A stretch of 64,000 bases of DNA from Schistocephalus solidus (Eukaryota; Platyhelminthes; Cestoda; Diphyllobothriidea; Diphyllobothriidae): the NCBI GenBank assembly GCA_017591395.1, contig WEDG01000327.1, positions 62,001-126,000 of the forward strand. Direction: 5' to 3'. Below, one piece after another: positions 45,501 through 50,100 of the stretch. The notes under the pieces are model-generated. The model was given only the letters and a program-made list of their open reading frames with translations, did not search any database and had not been told where the DNA came from. The position numbers were made by a program, and so were the translations under genes. Position 1 is the first letter of the stretch; each line of letters starts with the position of its first letter.

Positions 45501-47839
45501 TCGCACATGTGTATGAGCTCCGAGACCATCCTATTTAACGAAATCTGGTATGTTCAGATTCTGGGAGTGGGTGGTGTGTAGCGCGAGTAAAGAGGCCATT
45601 TATATTTTTTCCGTTAGTGCGCCCACCTCTGCATTCAGCCTTTCTGACTTTGTTTTGTCTGATCGACTGTGGGACAAGTCAAGTGAGCTAGATATAGCCT
45701 AGGTATGCGATGTCATAGCAGCTGCAGCTTATGAACACTGTAGCCCTTGTGAAAACCATACTCTTACCTGATACTGGGTTCGAGTGTAAATGTGGAACGC
45801 TAGGCCAACAAAACTCCTGTTCCAGTTATCAAGTCTCCTTCTTTTTAACAGTCTATATCTGCTTCACAAATTTAATCGCGATTCAGTGGCGCACACACCC
45901 TTTGGTGCATATTTGATCCTCAGCGTTCGCGTTAGCCGACATTACTATGCCATATGCGTGGCGCTTATGTAGCTGCAATTCTTTGCAGCCTGCCTGTTGT
46001 GTGTGATCTGGTCGTGCACATCATAATGCATCTTTTTCGACAGTCACCAATGTCGGCCAAGAAGGCCGGGTTATAGTTAATCGGATCATAGCGACGATTA
46101 ATCTGCGCTTCCGCTTTAAAGCCGGGTTTTAGCGACAACTGGCTAACGACGGTGGCCGATAGCAGCCAGCCGACCGTGAAATTTTGTACACACACACACA
46201 ACCAAGAAAACGCCAAGAGCCGATGTTTTGTTGCCTCTTGTTTGATGCTTAAACTTTTTTGCATGACCCCAGAATTAGCTGAAAAGCCGTACAACGACAC
46301 TAGTACAGGGGAACATGCGACTGGGAACTTTTGGAGCGTATCGTCCAGGAAGGGAAAAGTTGGCAACGAAGTTCTCAGTGGTGCTTTACACGAGTTCCGG
46401 GGATAGCCAATCACTAGTGTCTGAATCCTTCTCCACAGAGCGCAGTTCTGCGTAGAATTTCCACTGCAACGGTACGCATCTACCGTTCCCTACATTACTC
46501 ATTCTAGTGGTACCTCGGGAAAAACGTAGGCAGAAGTGAGTTGAGAAACCGAAGTCGTTTGGGGTTTATTTTGGTCCTTGCAAACCTATTTCACCCCGAT
46601 AAACCTCCACAGCCCGTTAGGCTTTGCTTAGCATTTGAGGCCAAAGCGATTTGTGTGCGATTATTCCTGCGTTCAATCCCCTTTCTGAAGAACACCTGTT
46701 GCCAACTTTGGTAGAGATACCCTACCTGCCAAAGACCACTTTGCCTAGGTGCAGGATACCCGATATACTACATCGGTTTGTGAATTTACCTATGCAGATT
46801 AGTCAACCTATTTACTTAACAATTGGTTGCTAATTTGCTCTTCCTCATTAGTGACTGTCAACGACTGTGTTTCAGACCCGCACACCTATAGAAAAAGCTG
46901 AAAAATTGCCATTGAAGTATTTTCTGTGAAGTAGGGGGTCTTTGTGTGTTGAAGGTATTTACTAGCACAAGATGCACCGACTTCATTGCTTTTATAAGTT
47001 ATCGAAGAAGTGAGCGTTATTCGTACAGCTCCTCATGTTCCGCTTCCTACACTCCTCCCTTTCCTCCTTACCAGTGTGCCCTCGAAGTAAATTTCTCTGA
47101 TCACAAGTCAACCTCTGTGTCTGTGTATCCTATCAGGGCGGATCTGGTCAGCACCCACACATGCCAACCCCCTCCCGTAGTTTGCTTCTGCAGATTTCTC
47201 ACCGCTTTTACGATTATTCACATCTGTTTGGCTGCCCTCCTCCCCCCCCCCCCCCATAGGCCTCTTCGACCCGGGACGACCTCCCCACCAGTTGGAGGCT
47301 GGACAACTCATCAAAAATCCATCTTCAGCCAATGGGTCTGTGGTCGGGTCAGTGGCGGGTCTCGAGCGATCGCTGCACCGTCTATAACGTGACCATAACT
47401 TCCGCTCTCTCCGCCCTCACCTCTGTGGGCGTGTTTCTGCGCTACAGCACAATGCCCACGATTGTCCACTACAACTACTTCGACCGCATCGTCGGGCGTC
47501 AGCTGCGAGTGGACGCTGCGGGCACCGAGGCTGCAGTCTCTTTGGCGGTGCCACGCAACGCTGGCGGCGGCGGCGGCGTCGACGTCAGTGGTGCCCGCAG
47601 TGGTACTCCCAGTGCCAGTGAGGCCTCGCCAGGCCCTGTAAGTCGTGGGCGTGATCTGGGTATCCGCCAGTATGAAATAATTGCAGATTGGCATTCATTT
47701 GCATTTTTCCCCCATCTCTTCCAGAACTTGCAGCGTACGACTGGTCGAGTGCGATGTTTGAAAAAGGGCCTATGGTTCATCTCCATTGTTAACGACCAAC
47801 CTCGCAAAGAAGAACTCCTCCTTTCAATGGCTGAAATCA
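1751..47839 (+). CDS. Ten-m: Teneurin gene, N-terminal part, multi-exon (exons listed separately)
   Basis: Teneurins are type II transmembrane adhesion proteins that act in neuronal partner matching and bind latrophilins and other teneurins. The model joins exons 2604-2737, 14563-14825, 27802-28316, 34712-34774, 36016-36078, 47260-47637 and 47725-47839. Successive junction phases are 0, 2, 1, 1, then an unresolved gap, then 0. The predicted chain is a Ser/Gly/Ala-rich cytoplasmic tail of about 280 residues from the ATG at 2612, a single helix at 28250-28312, and a juxtamembrane segment. The extracellular block immediately before the EGF repeats follows, where VFLRYSTMPTIVHYNYFD and KKGLWFISIVND match the teneurin pattern of VYxRRxxxPSxxQYDF and xxGLWHLAFYND. 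Introns measure about 11.8, 13.0, 6.4, 1.2, 11.2 and 0.09 kb. EGF, NHL and YD-repeat exons are not in the window. The join from 36078 to 47260 is out of phase, so one or more exons are missing. The family call rests on the last two exons; linkage of the 5' exons is inferred from phase and topology. Confidence 0.8.
1802..2603 (+). other. Possible short intron, T-rich
   Basis: It lies between the candidate exon 1751-1801 and the exon at 2604. It is T-rich and has a (TC)n tract at 2563-2579. If the candidate exon is not real, this is simply the upstream intron or leader. Confidence 0.35.
2604..2737 (+). CDS. Ten-m: Teneurin exon: start of the cytoplasmic tail
   Basis: The acceptor is a T-rich tract ending TTTAAACAG and the donor is CAG|GTGGGT. 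The first in-frame ATG is at 2612 and gives 42 codons beginning MNTNAASQQFFQLRQASQ, rich in Gln, Ser and Gly, ending in phase 0. This phase matches the next exon at 14563. The reading frame stays open upstream of the ATG to the acceptor, so translation may begin in an earlier exon (see 1751-1801). A second frame is also open through the exon, which lowers certainty. I chose this frame for its phase fit and its disordered, Q-rich composition, as expected of an intracellular tail. There is no recognisable domain. Confidence 0.5.
7330..7440 (+). repeat. 5'-truncated tRNA-derived SINE copy
   Basis: The body GGCTGATGATGGCTAATAAG followed by GCCGGAAATG and a CCCTTGTCTTTGTC tail repeats on the minus strand near 61025-61050 and 61335-61360. 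The tRNA-like head is missing here. It contains a hammerhead-like core at 7364-7388 (see findings). Confidence 0.6.
9590..9726. repeat. Imperfect inverted repeat built on GAA/TTC tracts
   Basis: A (GAA)n/(GAAA)n tract (9590-9639) and a TTC-rich tract (9693-9726) flank an inner inverted pair, GGTTGTTCGTTCGCCG and CGGTGAACGAATAACC. Together they could fold into a hairpin with arms of about 55-65 nt and a loop of about 15 nt. Confidence 0.8.
11423..11518. repeat. Perfect 48-bp tandem duplication
   Basis: Two identical 48-bp units (11423-11470, 11471-11518), each starting TAATCATGGAATATCG and ending GGGTTTCACG. The unit length preserves an open frame on the plus strand, but I see no gene there. 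Confidence 0.97.
11838..12110 (-). repeat. R1 dispersed repeat, degenerate copy
   Basis: It begins on the plus strand with the R1 tail signature (GACAGTTCGACCGTCG, then a GCAGGGACAGTGACTT segment) and continues with a CACGACAGAGTCAAGAAGAC segment, as in the copy at 13005. Orientation is given with the tail as 3' end. Confidence 0.6.
13005..13560 (-). repeat. R1 dispersed repeat, near full-length
   Basis: It shows the complete order of R1 parts on the minus strand. Signatures include GGATCCCACGGAGTGGGAGT, GAGTCAAGAAGACCGAAGGC and the tail with ACAGTTCTACCGTCGTAGTC. It is the reverse complement of the copies at 26130-26690 and 28430-29080. Short open frames within it are not conserved genes. 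Confidence 0.8.
14563..14825 (+). CDS. Ten-m: Teneurin exon: Ala/Gly/Ser-rich cytoplasmic tail
   Basis: A long pyrimidine tract ending CTGCAG precedes the exon and a consensus donor CG|GTGAGT follows it. It reads 87 codons plus two bases (phase 2). The peptide opens GFATVGRPGRVGSLGQAQ, carries a Met/Ala-rich stretch and then an alanine run with a PPSAGGSGS linker, and ends near VVYENSYNSFQ. GC content is clearly above the surrounding intron. No catalytic or binding motif is visible; the composition suggests a disordered cytoplasmic segment. Phase 0 at the start fits exon 2604-2737, and phase 2 at the end fits the acceptor at 27802 through a split Arg codon. It has no family-specific motif, so assignment to the teneurin depends on strand, phase and order. 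Confidence 0.62.
15805..15965 (+). repeat. tRNA-derived SINE
   Basis: It has a tRNA-like head with an A-box-like GGTTAGTGTGTTGG, a loop CTTCTAA (TCT in the anticodon position, as in tRNA-Arg) and a good B box GGTTCGAACC. A body follows with AGTTGCAATACCTGAGGTTG and GGGTATGGCC. The same order is on the minus strand at 60965-61150. It lacks a proper acceptor-stem fold, so it is not a working tRNA gene. Confidence 0.7.
18540..19860 (-). pseudogene. Decayed LINE reverse transcriptase (zinc-finger LINE family)
   Basis: Reading the minus strand from 19860 downward, pieces in several frames line up in the order expected of one non-LTR reverse transcriptase. They are TTIVHLYKRTGSQQIYDN (finger), DFTKP where a catalytic D-L-T-K-A-F motif is usual, ERFTQMVRQLHDDLMTR, NQGCVPATTLF, MLFTDHC at 19213-19236 where F-A-D-D is expected, and KASHAFSQLQSRISNHW. 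LSKELESLRQLP then lies near the C-terminus. The catalytic FADD is changed to FTDH and frames shift several times, so it is dead. The terminal zinc fingers are not found here but appear in the related element at 34980-35790. Family recognition is from memory of diphyllobothriid LINEs. Confidence 0.75.
22240..23310 (-). repeat. AT-rich dispersed repeat, copy 1
   Basis: The reverse complement of this stretch matches parts of 31180-32730. Examples are the AAGATATTTCTTAAAGGC segment with its CTTCAAAATAAG neighbour, and the TTTTCCTACGCTA segment near 23295. Divergence by eye is about 20 percent. Short open frames inside are not conserved between copies. Confidence 0.7.
23685..24053 (-). mobile_element. 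MITE-like element with TTAGGG-like interior, copy a
   Basis: It starts with GATACCTTGTATGGCCGCAT and ends with GGCGGCCATATAAGGCATCC, forming terminal inverted repeats shared with 30541-30926. The interior is a run of degenerate CCTAA/CTTAACC motifs, like interstitial telomere-type repeats. It has no transposase. Confidence 0.7.
25102..25404. repeat. Two CT/GA microsatellites
   Basis: (CT)n tracts lie at about 25102-25122 and 25378-25404 in pyrimidine-rich DNA, with a TGATGG/ATGATG-rich patch just after (25462-25498). Confidence 0.9.
25870..26690 (+). repeat. R1 dispersed repeat, long copy with internal duplication
   Basis: The 5' part holds two direct copies of a CTTGTGTGAAATCCTGGTGC-type segment about 126 bp apart (near 25910 and 26036). 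The main body from 26130 matches 28560-29080 (signatures CACTCCCACTCCGTGGGATC, CTCCGGTCTTCTTGACTC). It ends in the common tail (ACTTAAAACTAATCCACGCG to ACGGTCGAACTAG) and a (TG)n tract. Confidence 0.8.
27802..28316 (+). CDS. Ten-m: Teneurin exon: cytoplasmic tail plus transmembrane helix
   Basis: The acceptor is TTGTTGAAG after a T-rich tract; the donor is TCTG|GTAGGT. The exon holds one base, 171 codons and one base. The first 145 or so residues are Gly/Ser/Pro-rich, with several Cys and a PSSCPGGGPQHLESAG segment. A basic and aromatic lead (KPFFWRCSWH) then precedes a hydrophobic helix at 28250-28312, YWVILICVLAFLLTLSFAVFF. The positive residues lie on the N-terminal side, which predicts type II topology (N-terminus inside), as in all teneurins. 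The trailing base completes a Glu codon with the exon at 34712. High GC content stands out from the flanking introns. Both minus-strand readings of this block are shadows. Confidence 0.78.
28430..29080 (+). repeat. R1 dispersed repeat, near full-length
   Basis: It follows the same order as 25870-26690: GCACTCCCACTCTATGAGAT, CCGGTCTTCTTGACTTGGTC, then the tail with ATCACGCGCCAGTCGCCGTT. The copy starts about 110 bp downstream of the transmembrane exon. Confidence 0.75.
29590..29885 (+). mobile_element. Degenerate MITE-like element, copy b
   Basis: It has a CTTATATGCAATGCTCC start, a CAGGTGGCTTCGCGATAA segment and a GGGTTAGGGTCAAG interior, in the same order as 30541-30926. The right terminal repeat is not clear. 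Confidence 0.5.
30541..30926 (+). mobile_element. MITE-like element with about 30-bp TIRs, best copy
   Basis: It runs from TCCGGTAAGGATGGATGCCT to its near-complement ending AGGCATCCCTACCGGA. The TIRs include CCTTGTATGGCCGCC and GGCGGCCATACAAGG. The interior is rich in degenerate TTAGGG/TTAAGG motifs. At 386 bp with no coding capacity, it is a non-autonomous DNA transposon by structure. I could not name a superfamily. Confidence 0.75.
31180..32730 (+). repeat. AT-rich dispersed repeat, copy 2
   Basis: It matches 48570-50100 in the same orientation. The part 31613-32671 is nearly identical to 49048-50101 (about 97 percent by eye), while the part to its left is only about 80 percent similar with indels. 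No reverse transcriptase or transposase was recognised. Confidence 0.85.
32732..33131 (+). mobile_element. MITE-like element, copy d
   Basis: The left end TGCCTTGTTTGGCCGCC and right end GACCATATAAGCCATCCC are variants of the TIRs of 30541-30926; the interior has TTAGGTTTAGGGTGTGG. It abuts the right end of the AT-rich repeat copy at 31180-32730. Confidence 0.7.
33354..33584 (+). pseudogene. Possible rhodopsin-type GPCR fragment (TM2 to TM3)
   Basis: A 77-codon open stretch contains VSDVLICLFVLPMTFYL, which resembles TM2 of peptide GPCRs (the L-A-V-S-D-L-L pattern and a C-x-P end). About 20 residues later it has a Cys and a second hydrophobic run (ACFCGPLVIGVDSLL) where TM3 would start. There is no DRY motif, no flanking exons and no clear splice sites. 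It could be an inserted gene fragment or a chance hydrophobic frame. Confidence 0.25.
34279..34308. repeat. (GTT)n microsatellite
   Basis: About ten GTT units, preceded by CATCAT repeats (34248-34273). Poly-Gln or poly-Cys readings are products of the repeat. Confidence 0.95.
34712..34774 (+). CDS. Ten-m: Teneurin exon: extracellular juxtamembrane segment
   Basis: This is a 63-nt exon between a strong acceptor (CTCTCCTTTTGTTGTAG) and a strong donor (TTCG|GTGAGT). Only one of three frames is open, and it is the one set by the previous exon (phase 1 in, phase 1 out). It reads ENAKWLENRLHERFSQDPII after the helix, a charged, probably helical stalk. The single open frame, correct phase on both sides and good splice sites make this a convincing small exon although the peptide itself is not diagnostic. 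Confidence 0.68.
34980..35790 (-). pseudogene. 3' end of a zinc-finger LINE: three C2H2 fingers, frameshifted
   Basis: The minus strand encodes the C-terminal fingers of a non-LTR retrotransposon polyprotein. The first (about 35690-35620) reads RPRCQRIFRARIGLVGHL and has lost its first Cys to Arg. The second is CTQCDRTFTSRIGLVGHL with H-R-I-H at about 35395-35333. The third is CPHCPRAFTYRMGLFGHM at about 35269-35209. The first finger is in a different frame from the other two, so there is at least one frameshift between them. The reverse transcriptase part is absent here but is represented by the relic at 18540-19860. The 3' untranslated end carries the R1 tail (34985-35095) and a (GA)n run. 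Confidence 0.75.
35785..35925 (-). repeat. R1 tail copy with CA microsatellite
   Basis: A second R1 tail (GACAGTTCGACCGTCGTAGT, then GCAGGGACGGTGACTTGCGC) lies just upstream of the zinc-finger LINE end, preceded by (CA)n at 35770-35787 and followed by CA-rich DNA to 35950. The tail therefore brackets the LINE fragment in direct orientation. Confidence 0.75.
36016..36078 (+). CDS. Ten-m: Probable teneurin exon after the juxtamembrane segment
   Basis: A 63-nt exon ends at a consensus donor ACGAG|GTAAGT. With the acceptor GGGCCCAG it starts in phase 1, joins the exon at 34712 through a Gly codon, and reads VTILHRNALDPDAGNTVGTR. An alternative acceptor at 35988 (ATTGAAG) keeps the same frame and would add nine residues (exon 35989-36078). 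It ends in phase 1, which does not match the phase 0 start of 47260. A dispersed repeat (R1 tail and CA-rich DNA) lies directly upstream, so the pyrimidine tract is unusual. The peptide is not diagnostic. Confidence 0.5.
37020..37240 (+). mobile_element. Degenerate MITE-like element, copy e
   Basis: It carries the TTAAGG/TTAGCG interior and a CTCTGGAATTTAGCTCAAAG segment that matches CTCCTGGAATTTGGCC in the copy at 29590. Its ends are eroded. Confidence 0.4.
37275..37490 (-). repeat. R1 dispersed repeat fragment
   Basis: GCATCCATCGCACTCTCTC, then GCCAGACAGAGTCAAAAAGA and a GTCGGGATCGGGCGCAG segment, are in the same order as the minus-strand copy at 13005. The tail is mostly missing. Confidence 0.5.
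37827..38196. repeat. Twin repeat, copy 1 (17-bp deletion)
   Basis: Nearly identical to 40151-40537 apart from a 17-bp deletion after GTCGCTTGCCTTCC and a few substitutions. It runs from GGCAATATAATGTGACTGCC to AAGATCATTTAGTAC. Both copies keep a 60-codon minus-strand frame (38007-38189 here) starting MILRRLKLKSQTDCLIFHP. It has no obvious terminal inverted repeats. Confidence 0.9.
39130..39580 (+). repeat. R1 dispersed repeat, degenerate, ending in a long CT tract
   Basis: TATGGCACTCTCACACCTGT and TATGGCACTCCTACTCAGTG are the two internal R1 homologous boxes. The copy ends in a (CT)n tract of about 40 bp (39520-39556) and a TGACGGTTGAACTG tail remnant. Confidence 0.6.
40151..40537. repeat. 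Twin repeat, copy 2 (full-length)
   Basis: 387 bp; the partner of 37827-38196, 2.3 kb away in the same orientation. It keeps the extra 17 bp (CGGGCTTCACACTTATC) and the same minus-strand 60-codon frame (40348-40530) with only two changed residues. Confidence 0.9.
41699..41836. repeat. 66-bp inverted repeat with a 6-nt loop
   Basis: Arms 41699-41764 and 41771-41836 pair over 66 positions with four differences, all transitions; the loop is CGGTCA. Outside the arms, pairing stops at once. The sequence would form a very stable hairpin in either RNA strand. Confidence 0.97.
44417..44458 (-). ncRNA. Decayed hammerhead-like motif of a Penelope-like element
   Basis: Minus strand: CTGTGGA, a hairpin GGATTT/GAATCC, then GAGATGTC. 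This is the same layout as 59123-59164, with substitutions in the conserved core (CUGAUGA to CUGUGGA; GAAA to GAGA). It is probably inactive. Confidence 0.4.
44820..45278 (+). pseudogene. Decayed LINE reverse transcriptase C-terminus (second family)
   Basis: KIRVYRASVR (44819 on) and YGCECWA (44859-44879) match the conserved region after the polymerase core in RTE/CR1-like LINEs. KYTDFIPNETVCTRCDNI and ISQSIHE follow. The C-terminus from 45114 reads REWVEMSRFAAAYRHAWRG and ends at a TAG at 45276-45278. Frames change between these pieces, and the segment between ISQSIHE and REWVE is far shorter than in related elements, so there is an internal deletion. It differs from the zinc-finger LINE: no C2H2 fingers follow. 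Confidence 0.7.
47260..47637 (+). CDS. Ten-m: Teneurin exon: pre-EGF extracellular domain, first half
   Basis: A C-rich tract ending CCATAG precedes 126 codons and a donor CCCT|GTAAGT. An in-frame TAG directly before the acceptor sets the exon start. The key segment, WRVSSDRCTVYNVTITS then VGVFLRYSTMPTIVHYNYFD, matches the teneurin block with WR, a beta strand with FNIS/FNIT, VYxRR, P-S and QYDF. The NVT sequon sits where other teneurins have a glycosylatable NIS or NIT. The second half is a Gly/Ala/Ser-rich insert with a GGGGG run. No furin-type RxRR site is visible where vertebrate teneurins have one. Phase 0 at both ends. A second frame is open over the first 43 codons and would fit the phase of 36078; see findings. 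Confidence 0.88.
47638..47724 (+). other. 87-bp teneurin intron
   Basis: GTAAGT to CTCTTCCAG, phase 0. It has no in-frame stop, so retention would insert 29 residues in frame. It is unusually short beside neighbours of more than 10 kb. Confidence 0.85.
47725..47839 (+). CDS. Ten-m: Teneurin exon: pre-EGF extracellular domain, second half
   Basis: It is separated from the previous exon by an 87-nt intron with acceptor CTCTTCCAG; the donor is ATCA|GTAAGT. It starts in phase 0, exactly continuing the frame of 47260-47637, and ends in phase 1. The peptide contains RVRCLKKGLWFISIVNDQPR and LLLSMAEI. This matches the teneurin segment with GLW, a beta strand, YNDG and a hydrophobic strand that runs directly into the first EGF repeat. 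The intron that follows is longer than 16 kb in this window; I found no Cys-rich EGF exon downstream. This exon and the previous one are the firmest evidence for the family. Confidence 0.88.
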
Positions 47840-48569
47840 GTAAGTTTCGCGCCGTTTTTGGGCATATGAGTGGAAAATACAATTGACCACGAGTTTTTGC
47901 TTTTCATCCACTCTTCGTCTCCTAGCTTTTTTACATAAATTGGTCGCCATTGTGATTCGGAATGCGTCCCTTGTGGCGACAGAGGACATGTACTCTCGGT
48001 CGGCTATAACACAAAACATAATATACAAAGGGTATATTCGATTAAACGGGTGCTCTGTCGTGCGTCCGCTCGCAGAACCTAGTACTCCAGCCGTATTGCA
48101 CCCGACTTCTCCACCGTGAATAAGGCAGCATTAATTTCACTGATAGCTTTAGTCAGGGCTTTCCCGCTCGCAGTCAACCAAAAGTACCTCCGTCCACTCT
48201 AATCACTGCTTGGGCAGGGTAATTAATTCACACGATGAACTTGTGAGTTAACGCGGTCTCCAGTGCCAGGGTGGCTGAGCCCAATTGCCGAGTTGTTATC
48301 ACGCTGATCACCAACACCGGTGATGAAATCGTAGGTATTAGCGACGCGGGTGTGTGATGAAGCCGTTACCGCGCCAACTACCAGCCACCAGGGATGAATG
48401 CAGGGTCTGTTAATTTGGGTAGATATTTGATTATATGTGCAATGAATTCCGTAAATCCTATCCCGCGTGCGCGTCCGTTATCAATTGACATCAGGCGAGC
48501 ATAATTTTTCCTGCAGCTATGGCTCCTTCGTCTGAACTGATGCCTTTCATGGAGGATGATTGCATTCAT

Positions 48570-50100
48570 AATAGCATTTGGAAATACTCAAAAAAGATAC
48601 TTTGGGGTTATATACATTAGATTGCCTAACTCATGAAATGTCTATATCGGAATTAGAAATAGTAGCAGAGCACGCATTTTAAGGTGTTATTTTTAACTAT
48701 TTTTATTGAATGGATGCACAAAAACTCTTTAATAATAAAGATTTCACTTCAGATCGGTTTACTGATGGGAGAGCGGGGCTACATGGGGCAAAATTCGACG
48801 TTTTTGGCTATCCAGCTACGGATGAAAGCATTTTGTTTTTGTTCGCAGTACTATGAATGAACATTGATAGAAACCGGAAAAATTTGGTATATATCCTTTC
48901 GGAGACCCGAACGTTTTGTTTTGTTTTCATGAAAATCAGGTGAAAGCAGGTTTGGTAGATCACATGGTTTTCGGAAAAACAAGGGCAGATTCAATCTAAA
49001 AATCAAGCTTTGCAAATTTATGACATTTTGTACCAAAAAAGGCTGTAATAAACTTGTGTGAATATACTTTTTTTAGCACACCGATAATTAGGACCCCAAA
49101 CATGCATATATACGAGACGCGATGACACGCCGCCACTTTTCGCTATCATGGCGCATGCGAATCTTGACAAAACAATTTCCGTCTGCAGTTGACAATAAAA
49201 GAATAAAGAAACTTGAACCTGAAGGGGCAGAAGATTGACTTTTTATCGCAAAATCTTAGTATATATTCGGTCAATCTCTTGTGCGTTTGAAATCTTAGAA
49301 CTAGACTGAGAAGTAACCAAGTATATCAAAAACGCTCCAATAGAACGAGAGAAGTGAGTCCTTTAATTTTCAGCAGAAATTGTATCTCTAATTTTCAGCG
49401 AAGTCGAAAAACCGGTAAAACGTTCCCAGTTTTTCCTTGATTTCACTTTGGCAAAACGTTAAGTACGCAGGCATTTGACAGCGAAACATATAATTCAAGT
49501 TCTTTTTTTAAAAAAAAGTTACCTTATTATAGAAAGATTTAACTAATTATAGGCATATATTTTCCCGGCTTTTGTTGTGGACGTTCATTTTTCTCGGTAG
49601 CCAGTTTTCGTGCTTGGGGTAGTCTACAAATATGACCCAGGTGGCCATTTGCATTAAAAAGAATGCCTAAAAAGTCAATACTTCGGTAAATGCTTTTAAG
49701 TAATATCTTATTTTGAAGGTTTTACCAAACACATTGAACGGAATGCACATTTATGGGTAGTCGACTGAAGACACTGAAAATCGTAAAGAATTTATCATAT
49801 TTTCAAAAATGATCTGACACTCATCGTAATATAAAACCCAAAATAGTTATAAAGAAATTTAACAATAGCAAATTCATATTTATATGCACAAAATGGTATG
49901 TTTAAGATTGCACCTGACGATTATATTTGCATTTCTTAGTCAGGGACCGGCCTGTGAACATGTAAGCTTATAAAATATAACATTCCTATGACGTCCCAAT
50001 CGGTGCAATCAAGCAAAACTCTGCTTGCCTCGGTCAAATACATCTAAGACAATGTGCAAATGGAAGAAAAACTGCCAATTCTCGTGAAGCGGTGATGGAG
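48570..50100 (+). repeat. AT-rich dispersed repeat, copy 3
   Basis: Same orientation as 31180-32730; 49048-50101 is nearly identical to 31613-32671, including AACATGCATATATACGAGAC and CGGTCAATCTCTTGTGCG. The left flank 48570-49040 carries about 60 bp absent from the other copy. Confidence 0.85.

Larger units (their letters stand above)
36079..47259 (+). other. Teneurin intron region of 11.2 kb, probably hiding an exon
   Basis: It must contain an exon of length 2 modulo 3, or the exon models on either side need changing. Identified contents are a degenerate MITE (37020-37240), R1 pieces (37275, 39130), twin repeats (37827, 40151), a 66-bp hairpin (41699-41836), a Penelope-related hammerhead-like site (44417) and a LINE relic (44820-45278). 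Confidence 0.55.

Noticed and set aside
47311..47882. Minus-strand open frames of about 127 codons
   Set aside because: They are shadows of the plus-strand teneurin exons, whose frame has family-specific motifs.
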